From NCBI GenBank assembly GCA_012961645.1, contig DTYY01000241.1, forward strand, positions 1-6,155: a stretch of 6,155 nucleotides of DNA. The letters run 5' to 3'. Position numbers and translations under genes: made by a program. The notes beneath the pieces are model-generated. The model made no database searches. It was not told the DNA's origin and worked only from the letters and a program-made list of their open reading frames with translations. Within the stretch, counting starts at the first letter, position 1. Every line of letters begins with the position of its first letter. This DNA is from Methanosarcinales archaeon. GTDB taxonomy: Archaea > Halobacteriota > Methanosarcinia > Methanosarcinales > Methanogasteraceae. Below are positions 1 through 5,874 of the stretch, one piece after another.

Positions 1-17
1 CGACGCTCTTCCGATCT
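1..17. other. Illumina TruSeq adapter remnant (artefact)
   Basis: The first 17 bases, CGACGCTCTTCCGATCT, are identical to the last 17 bases of the standard Illumina TruSeq read-1 adapter, ending with the T used for A-tail ligation. A perfect match at the exact contig edge is best explained as untrimmed adapter. Genomic sequence should begin at position 18. The artefact matters because its last two bases help form the apparent stop codon of the first gene. Confidence 0.95.
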
Positions 18-1110
18 ATGCATATATTAATAAACTTATAAAAATTAACAGCATCCCAGATGCTTCTGTTTTTGAAACATTGAACTTGAAAGTATATTTT
101 TCTGCAAATAAAACAGCAACAATAGGAACTATTCCAATAAATAGCGTCTCAGCCATGTATTTGGAGAAGATGAAAAACACAGAGATGATAATAAAAGAAT
201 TTCTAAAAAGTTCTATTTTTTTATTTTCAAGTTTGTATTTGAGTATATACGTTACGGCAATAATAAACCCTAACACTACAAAAGGAAGTGATAGTTTTGT
301 GACGATCGGGTGTTCAACAGATAATGTTTGCGTCCAATCATCAAGAGTAAGATAATTTAGCAACATGTTAACTCCAGCTAAAAAACTCTGTCCAAATGAG
401 GGAAATGTTTGCGCAGAAGTAAAGGTATGAAAAACATCAACACCTGCTCTTTTAAAAAAAGGTATGTATACAATAGCCATTGTTATTATTGAAATTACAG
501 CGTATTTTGTGGCACTTTTTAGGTTTTTTGTTTGGTGTAGATAATACATTATGGGTAAGAAAAAGAAAACAAAAGGAAGGAGTTTTATGCTCATTGCCAT
601 ACCAAGAAAAATAGCTGAAATATTAAATTTTGGTTCAGGTTTTATTAGATACAAAATAGAGAGAAGTGAAAAGAAGAGAAATAAGTGGTCATCATTTCCA
701 GATACGGCCGAGGAGGCTATAGAAACGTAGGAGAAAGCATATAACATACACGAATATTTAGCAGCATCAGGAGTGTAAATATTTTTTACGATGTAATATA
801 ATAAAATGATTGAAAAAGAATCTACCAAAATGAATGGAATTTTCAAAAAGATGTAATCAAAACCGATGACTTCGGTCCATGTTCCTAATATTATCGCAAA
901 AAGCGGACCATAAGGACTTGGCCCTGATTCACTCATATAATCTACTTCAAATAGCTTACCGTCCACTTTAGTATTTGCGTAATCAATATAATGCCCAAAA
1001 TCATGTGGTATGCCTGGTGGATCGATATAAATAGGAGCTAAAAACAGCCTCGCAATCAACGATAAGATGAGTATCGTATAAAAAACATCTATTTTATTAA
1101 CATTTTCCAT
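18..1110 (-). CDS. GT-C type membrane glycosyltransferase, C-terminus truncated by contig end
   Basis: Likely an integral-membrane sugar transferase that uses a polyprenyl-phosphate sugar donor on the outer membrane face; donor and acceptor are unknown. The ATG at 1110 begins MENVNKIDVF, and 363-364 residues are visible. There are about nine or ten hydrophobic helices, starting near residues 8-24. The first extracytoplasmic loop carries an acidic HDFGHY motif (residues 36-41), as in GT-C enzymes where an early loop acidic residue is catalytic. GPSPYGPLF follows at 63-71, SGNDDH at 137-142, and a Gly-Met...Lys-Leu-Leu-Pro helix near 170-179; this pattern resembles archaeal PIG-M/ALG-like and DUF2029-like mannosyltransferases. 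The protein stops inside a hydrophobic segment (ending FISLLIYA), and the TAG at 16-18 uses two adapter bases, so the real C-terminus is missing. The gene is much more AT-rich than the others. It is divergent from the next gene. GT-C type is fairly sure; the substrate is not. Confidence 0.8.
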
Positions 1111-1138
1111 TTTCTTACATTCCTGTTGTTATTGGAGC

Positions 1139-1149
1139 CTATAAAATCT
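1139..1149. promoter_or_regulatory. TATA-like box, possibly serving both directions
   Basis: The plus strand reads TATAAAAT at 1140-1147 and the minus strand reads ATTTTATA over the same bases. Its centre lies about 26 bases before the plus-strand ATG at 1169 and about 33 before the minus-strand ATG at 1110. Archaeal TATA boxes sit near -26, so this could start a leaderless or leadered plus transcript and a minus transcript with a leader of about 7 bases. No experimental support; short AT boxes occur by chance. Confidence 0.35.
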
Positions 1150-1251
1150 ATTTGCGTCGAACACCAGGATGAATCAGGATATGACTGAATGTTCTATAGT
1201 TACATCATCGAAAAAGCCAGACTTTTGCCCCACACCCAACCACCGCATCAA

Positions 1252-1261
1252 TTTAATATAT
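1252..1261 (+). promoter_or_regulatory. TATA-like box upstream of the plus-strand gene
   Basis: TTTAATATAT is close to the archaeal box A consensus. Its centre is about 32 bases before the ATG at 1289, which would put transcription start within a few bases of that ATG. The start has no Shine-Dalgarno, so near-leaderless translation is plausible. It competes with the box at 1139-1149 as promoter for this gene. Confidence 0.35.
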
Positions 1262-1288
1262 CGCGCGACAACATTTAATATAAGACCC

Positions 1289-2992
1289 ATGTACGACATG
1301 CTAACATACTGGTGGTACATACTCATAATACTTGTCCTCGCATTCGTCCCTGGCTTTGCCATCGCCACCCGTATCCGATCGCTGAACACCCTCGAACAAC
1401 TGACGATCAGTTTCGGCATCTCGTTTCTCATGACCGTACTCCTGACGCCATTGTTTGCGGTCAATCTCGACATACTGGCACGTGCATTGTTCGCCGCCAT
1501 AATTATAATCTCTATTTATCAAATATACAAATTCCGGCTTGATCTGAAAGTTGACCCCTCCCTCCTATTTATAGCAGTGATCCTCATCATCAGCCTCGTA
1601 TCAAAGTTCTTCATCCAGACACTCTGGGAGTATCCTGTTATGGGCGGCGATTGGTACTGTCACACACTGATACGCCCCCACCTCTTCGATATGGGTGACT
1701 GGACGCCACCGCGCGATCGGACCCCACTCTTCAATCTGTTGATCTACTCGTACCACAAGTTACTCGGAACCTCGCTGTACCAGTACTGGATCTCACAGAT
1801 CGTGAGCGTCATCACAAACAGTGTGTTCATTGTTCCTGCATATCTGATCGCAAGGAACGTGTTTGGCAACCCTGTTGCAAGAGTTTCGACTGCGTTTATG
1901 ATCATCTGCCCATTTTTGACATACCAGACGATCTACACGTGGCCCAAGAATCTGGCGATGTATTTTGGATTGTTGATGGTCTACTTCCTATTTTTCAGAG
2001 AACGGAAAAGTACAGGTAATACAATCATCGCTGGAACCTCTGGCGCGCTCGGGTTTCTGACACATAACTACATCATGTTCTATATTCTGGCAAGCGTCAT
2101 TGCACTGGCGTACATCAACAAAATACACAGAAAGAATCCACTGATAAGTCTGAAGAGATTTCTAAAGAGTAGTTACATCTATTACTTCGTTGCGATGCTT
2201 ATCGTGGTAAGCCCGTACCTCGCATGGGTTTACTCGGGATATGGCACGGTATCGACATCACGATTCATTTATTACCCATTTGCAGTGGAAGGTTATGATG
2301 CTGCATTGAACGGGAGCACAGAGGAATTGTTTGAGACTTTTTACAACACGCCTGTAAGCCAGATCATCGGGATTCGCTTCGTCAATGCAGTGGTGACGCT
2401 GACGCCTGCCGCACTGCCAATCAATCCGGTTGCAACCAATTTCCGCACTTATGATCCGATCTATTACTATTCACATGGTTATGCTGGTGGTCTCTCGACT
2501 CTGATGTATCTTCTGGTGGTGGTGTGGTTTGTGAGGTATCTATTCAGAAAGACGAAGACTGATATCGTCCTTGTTATAATCATTGCCATCCCTGTTATCC
2601 TTACGCTATTTATGTGGGGGTGGCGTGAGTGGGGACTTACCGTACAAACGCTGCATCCAACGGTTCCGATATTGATCATGCTCGGGTTTAATGAATTGTA
2701 CGAATTCGATCTAAAACATACTGATCTGTTCGTGTACCTGATCTTTGCCGGATGTCTGGTGGAAGATGTTATTTACGCTATACTTGTGAACCGATCTTAT
2801 GAGTTGGGCGGTGGTTCTGCTGATGTGGCTGAGGGAATTGTGCGATACATCTCAGACTTCCAGATATCTGATTTTACCTCAGCACATTTCCTATTGAATA
2901 CAAATTTAGAATTTTTATCTAATTTTATTATTTCAATTGCAGTCATCGTAATTGTAATTATATACTCCTACACACGCTCTTCAGAAACGTGA
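1289..2992 (+). CDS. Multi-spanning GT-C / PMT-like glycosyltransferase
   Basis: Probable integral-membrane glycosyltransferase of the archaeal GT39/PMT-like kind; substrate unknown. From the ATG at 1289 it has 567 residues and more than ten hydrophobic helices, the last near 543-560. The N-terminal helix and following stretch (FVPGFAIATRI, then LEQLTISFGISF, residues 19-46) resemble the start of DUF1616-type membrane proteins. A long first extracytoplasmic loop has GGDWYCH (119-125) and the acidic, charged patch WTPPRDRTPLFN (138-149), the likely catalytic or donor-binding loop. Further recognisable stretches are TIYTWPKNLAMYFG (214-227) and FMWGWREWG (441-449). An in-frame ATG at 1169 would add 40 hydrophilic, low-complexity-free residues with no membrane or family signature, so I prefer 1289; the ATG at 1298 is also possible. 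None has a good Shine-Dalgarno. The TGA stop lies 25 bp inside the convergent gene. The final 100 bp are unusually AT-rich. Confidence 0.75.
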   Translation: MYDMLTYWWYILIILVLAFVPGFAIATRIRSLNTLEQLTISFGISFLMTVLLTPLFAVNLDILARALFAAIIIISIYQIYKFRLDLKVDPSLLFIAVILIISLVSKFFIQTLWEYPVMGGDWYCHTLIRPHLFDMGDWTPPRDRTPLFNLLIYSYHKLLGTSLYQYWISQIVSVITNSVFIVPAYLIARNVFGNPVARVSTAFMIICPFLTYQTIYTWPKNLAMYFGLLMVYFLFFRERKSTGNTIIAGTSGALGFLTHNYIMFYILASVIALAYINKIHRKNPLISLKRFLKSSYIYYFVAMLIVVSPYLAWVYSGYGTVSTSRFIYYPFAVEGYDAALNGSTEELFETFYNTPVSQIIGIRFVNAVVTLTPAALPINPVATNFRTYDPIYYYSHGYAGGLSTLMYLLVVVWFVRYLFRKTKTDIVLVIIIAIPVILTLFMWGWREWGLTVQTLHPTVPILIMLGFNELYEFDLKHTDLFVYLIFAGCLVEDVIYAILVNRSYELGGGSADVAEGIVRYISDFQISDFTSAHFLLNTNLEFLSNFIISIAVIVIVIIYSYTRSSET

Positions 2993-4710
2993 TCCGATTC
3001 CGCATTCCGCCTCGCAAAATAGCCCCTCGACTCAAACCCGATATGCACCGCTGATATCATACCAACGACATACGTGACCAGACCGCGCGCAAAATGATCG
3101 ACCAGCGCTATCGAGGTTCCAGTGCCTGCACCAACACCGAAGAGCAAGAGCACACCCGTAATGGATCCTTCGTGCACTCCGATTCCGGCAGGAGTCGTTG
3201 GTATCGCCTGCGCTATGAATGCGACGATCCCTGAAATGACTGCCAGTGACGGTATCAGTTCAAAATGTATCGCTTTTGCTGAAAAATAGATGCTTGCAAC
3301 CTCAAAAATCCAGACAGGCGCAGATAGCATCAAAGAGAGTGATATTGCCTGTGGATTTTCGTACATGCGGTATAAACCCTCTTTCAGCACAAGAATGCTT
3401 TTTTCAAGTGGCCCGAAGCGACCAGCGAGTCTGTCAGATATGATATGGTCGCACCTGTACACCACAACAAGCCCGAGCACAAGACCAATCGCCACCACAA
3501 GCGCACCCGCAGCAATCGAAAACAGCGATGTGTTACTGGCAAAGGCATAAAGGGTTGCCATCAAGATCAACGAAAGCGTCAGCATATCCATCGCCCGCTC
3601 TATTACGATGGTCGAGAGACTGATGCTGAGTGGAGTATCCTCGGTGGTCTTCAACGCCATGCCGCGTGCCACATCTCCGATGCGGGCAGGTAACAGATAA
3701 TTCAGCAACCATCCGAACATGATGCATTTGAATGCGGTATCCCTGTGAACCCGGTATCCGGACGTCCTGAGCAACACGCTCCAGCGCCATGTCCGGAAGA
3801 CAAACGTCATGAGAATCATGAGGCATGCTATAGCCACATATCCAGGCGAAACGTTCGATATGATCTCAAAAATCTCTGAAAATCCTGCGAATGAGAATAT
3901 GCCAAGAAGCAGCAGAAAACCGATGATCGCTGCAAGCACGAGCCGCATCCATGACCCCTTGATCATCGTGCCGAATAGATCGCGAAGCCCGATGAGGTTT
4001 CCGATCACAAACATCTTAAGTAGCCGCATCCCATAGCGGTGCCCGTTCTCAGATAGTTTCAGTTTCGCCTCACCATGCTCTCGACCGTGCCATGTTACCG
4101 GCACCTCTGCACTCTTGAATCCAAGAATGTGTGCCTTAAGTGGGATTTCCACGGTCAGGTCGAATCCATCTGCCTCAAGATTATCGATGCCGATGGTATC
4201 AAGCACCTCTCTTCGATACGCCTTGAACGCATTGGTGACGTCCCTGTGCCGTATGCCAAACATCAGTCGGACCGTGTTATTAAACGCCCGGTTTGCAAGC
4301 ATCTTTGGCTTCGGGTAACCAACGGTTTCGCCGCCTTTGCAGAACCGTGATCCGTACGCGATGTCATACCCCTCATCGATCTTTCTGACCAACCCCGGGA
4401 TATCCTCTGAATCATCCGATAGATCGGCCATAACCGGGATTATGATGTCACCAGATACGCTCTTAAAACCTGTTTTGATAGCATTGCCAAATCCGGGTGT
4501 ATCTGTCCGATGCACTGCCCTGATTCTGGTGTCGTTTGCTGCAGGATCGTCGATGATTGCTGGTGTGCTGTCGGTGCTGTTGTCATCAACAAGTATGATC
4601 TCAAAATCCTCTGTTTCTGCATGGTTTTCGAGCACTTGAATCAGTTTGTCCAGCAGACTGTAGAGATTGCCTTCTTCGTTGTGGGCTGGGATGACTATTG
4701 AGATTTTCAC
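2968..4710 (-). CDS. GT2 polyprenyl-phosphate sugar synthase fused to flippase-like membrane domain (AglD-like)
   Basis: Likely transfers a hexose from a nucleotide sugar to dolichyl or other polyprenyl phosphate at the cytoplasmic membrane face. With the GTG start at 4710 it has 580 residues. Residues 1-235 are a DPM1-like GT2 domain: IVIPAHNEE (5-13), LVDDNSTDSTP (40-50), the MADLSDD metal/nucleotide motif (94-100), GSRF (120-123), DVTNAFKAYRR (157-167) and WHGREHGEAKLKL (207-219). Residues about 254-560 form a polytopic UPF0104/LPG-synthase-TM domain with LLPARIGD (339-346), VIERAMD (369-375) and IPTTPAGIGVHEG (503-515). This order is that of Haloferax AglD, which adds the final hexose of the N-glycan via dolichol phosphate; orthology is not proven. 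The frame is open back to an ATG at 4806, but those extra residues lie inside the upstream gene and precede the normal N-terminus. The GTG is 17 bp after the upstream TAG, so co-transcription is very likely. Confidence 0.88.
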   Translation of the reverse strand: MKISIVIPAHNEEGNLYSLLDKLIQVLENHAETEDFEIILVDDNSTDSTPAIIDDPAANDTRIRAVHRTDTPGFGNAIKTGFKSVSGDIIIPVMADLSDDSEDIPGLVRKIDEGYDIAYGSRFCKGGETVGYPKPKMLANRAFNNTVRLMFGIRHRDVTNAFKAYRREVLDTIGIDNLEADGFDLTVEIPLKAHILGFKSAEVPVTWHGREHGEAKLKLSENGHRYGMRLLKMFVIGNLIGLRDLFGTMIKGSWMRLVLAAIIGFLLLLGIFSFAGFSEIFEIISNVSPGYVAIACLMILMTFVFRTWRWSVLLRTSGYRVHRDTAFKCIMFGWLLNYLLPARIGDVARGMALKTTEDTPLSISLSTIVIERAMDMLTLSLILMATLYAFASNTSLFSIAAGALVVAIGLVLGLVVVYRCDHIISDRLAGRFGPLEKSILVLKEGLYRMYENPQAISLSLMLSAPVWIFEVASIYFSAKAIHFELIPSLAVISGIVAFIAQAIPTTPAGIGVHEGSITGVLLLFGVGAGTGTSIALVDHFARGLVTYVVGMISAVHIGFESRGYFARRNAESDHVSEERV

Positions 4711-4727
4711 AGACGTACTTTTTTCGT

Positions 4728-5774
4728 CTAAAATAATTTCTCGTTCTCCTCCACCCAACTTGCCAGCCTCCCGACTCCATCCCTTGGCGTAACATCTGGC
4801 TTCCACCCGAGCTCTTCTCTCGCTTTAGAGATATCAGAGATATAGACCTTCTGATCAGACGGTCTCCAGTCAGCATACCCGACCTCAGATCGGCTGCCAG
4901 TAATCTCCTCAAGCATGTTCAGCAGTTCAGATAGTGACATCGTATTCTCTCTTCCGCCGCCCATGTTGTACACTCCATGATGCAAACGATCCCGCCTATC
5001 AAGAAACGCATCGAACGCAGCCACGAGATCTGTCACATACAGCATATCCCTAACCTGCATCCCATCTCCATAGATCGTAATTGGCATGCCAAGCAGTGTT
5101 GCAATCGTGAACCATGCAACCCATCCCTGATCCTCAACACCGAACTGGCGTGTACCATAGATGCAACTCATCCTGAATACCGCTGCATCAACCTCACCAC
5201 GCGCGGCATAGTCCTGGACATAGACATCGGCTGCATACTTGGATGCGCCATATGGGGTGTGCTCGCACAGATCGGTTGCAAATGTCTCTGGTATGCCCAT
5301 GAAATCCGGGTCAGAGAAGACGTAACGCTCTCCTCTCGCTTCAACAGGTATCCCATTCACATTGTCACCGTATACCTTGTTTGTCGAGCAGAAGATGACT
5401 GCTGGACTTGTTCTTGAGAGACGCGCGGCTTCGAGAATGTTGAAGGTGCCGAGCGCGTTTATCTCAAAATCGGTTCGCGGATCGACAACCGATGTGGTGA
5501 CCGCGGTCTGAGCCGCGGCATGTATGATCACATCCACGTCCGATGCAGCATCTTTTATGGCATCTGCGTCCCTGATATCTCCTTTCTGCATCTCTATGTT
5601 TTCGTAACTGGAATTCAGATGATTCCAGTTGTACACCGCACTGGACGCATCATAATTCAAGAGTTCTGCGCGGGAGAGGTTATCGAATACAATCACCTCA
5701 TCACCCTTTCTCGCATAGTACTCTGCCACATGACTTCCGACAAAGCCCGCGCCGCCTGTTACAAGTGCTTTCAT
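4728..5774 (-). CDS. CDP-paratose 2-epimerase-like NDP-sugar epimerase (extended SDR family)
   Basis: An NAD-dependent nucleotide-sugar epimerase acting in the cytoplasm. The 348-residue protein starts at ATG 5774, which has a GGTGA Shine-Dalgarno four bases upstream and gives the standard N-terminus; an ATG eight codons earlier (5798) is less likely. It shows the Rossmann motif GGAGFVG (7-13), GDIRD (65-69), HAAAQTAVTTS (85-95), STNKVYG with the catalytic Ser/Thr region (130-136), and the YGASK catalytic Tyr175/Lys179. The stretches DFEINALGTFNILEA (102-116), RQFGVEDQGWVAWF (209-222), GDGMQVRDML (236-245) and RPSDQKVYISDI (304-315) match the TyvE/RfbE subgroup, which makes CDP-tyvelose from CDP-paratose by C2 epimerization in Salmonella and Yersinia. 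No CDP-paratose synthase or other CDP-sugar genes are in view, so the true substrate is open. It ends 17 bp before the GT2 fusion gene and is probably in the same transcript. Confidence 0.88.
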   Translation of the reverse strand: MKALVTGGAGFVGSHVAEYYARKGDEVIVFDNLSRAELLNYDASSAVYNWNHLNSSYENIEMQKGDIRDADAIKDAASDVDVIIHAAAQTAVTTSVVDPRTDFEINALGTFNILEAARLSRTSPAVIFCSTNKVYGDNVNGIPVEARGERYVFSDPDFMGIPETFATDLCEHTPYGASKYAADVYVQDYAARGEVDAAVFRMSCIYGTRQFGVEDQGWVAWFTIATLLGMPITIYGDGMQVRDMLYVTDLVAAFDAFLDRRDRLHHGVYNMGGGRENTMSLSELLNMLEEITGSRSEVGYADWRPSDQKVYISDISKAREELGWKPDVTPRDGVGRLASWVEENEKLF

Positions 5775-5778
5775 AGGT

Positions 5779-5783
5779 TCACC
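5779..5783 (-). promoter_or_regulatory. Shine-Dalgarno GGTGA that fixes the epimerase start
   Basis: On the minus strand GGTGA lies four bases before ATG 5774. It is complementary to the conserved 16S rRNA 3' end and is a common archaeal ribosome-binding motif. It supports the start at 5774 over the upstream in-frame ATG at 5798. Confidence 0.6.
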
Positions 5784-5811
5784 GTGTGCATATCTCAATC
5801 AAGCACACCAA

Positions 5812-5822
5812 CAAATATGTAA
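5812..5822 (-). promoter_or_regulatory. Possible archaeal TATA box for the epimerase / GT2 transcript
   Basis: The minus strand reads TTACATATTTG here, within the 100-bp gap between the two epimerase genes. Its centre is about 43 bases before ATG 5774, so start at the usual distance would leave a leader of about 16-17 bases, enough to hold the GGTGA site. A purine-rich GAAAAAGA just upstream could be a BRE. The match to consensus is imperfect. Confidence 0.3.
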
Positions 5823-5874
5823 GTGAATCCGATCTTTTTCTCAAGCATCATCCTGTATCGCTCTCAAGGGAGAC

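Larger units (their letters stand above)
1111..1288. promoter_or_regulatory. Divergent intergenic region
   Basis: These 178 bp separate the divergent starts at 1110 (minus) and 1289 (plus). They contain two AT boxes, listed separately, that could act as archaeal TATA elements. I see no strong Shine-Dalgarno before either start; the minus-strand gene has only a weak AGGA (1124-1121), ten bases from its ATG. If the plus gene really starts at the in-frame ATG at 1169, the region shrinks to 58 bp (1111-1168). No RNA gene or repeat is visible here. Confidence 0.5.

Noticed and set aside
1174..1500. 108-residue open frame antisense to the start of the plus-strand glycosyltransferase.
   Set aside because: It mirrors the coding strand of a gene with clear membrane helices and has no family signature or ribosome-binding site that I can see.
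2971..2989. A second stretch resembling the Illumina adapter (ACGCTCTTC followed by AGAAACG).
   Set aside because: Only nine bases match and the sequence diverges right after. Both convergent reading frames run through it normally, so it is chance, not internal adapter.
4711..4806. Extended N-terminus of the GT2 fusion from the in-frame ATG at 4806.
   Set aside because: The extra 32 residues lie mostly inside the upstream epimerase gene, are basic and glycine-rich, and precede the IVIPAHNEE motif that normally begins within a few residues of the start.
4601..4912. 103-residue open frame on the minus strand across the epimerase/GT2 junction.
   Set aside because: It is out of frame with two strongly supported genes that cover nearly all of it, and its arginine- and serine-rich product has no recognisable domain.
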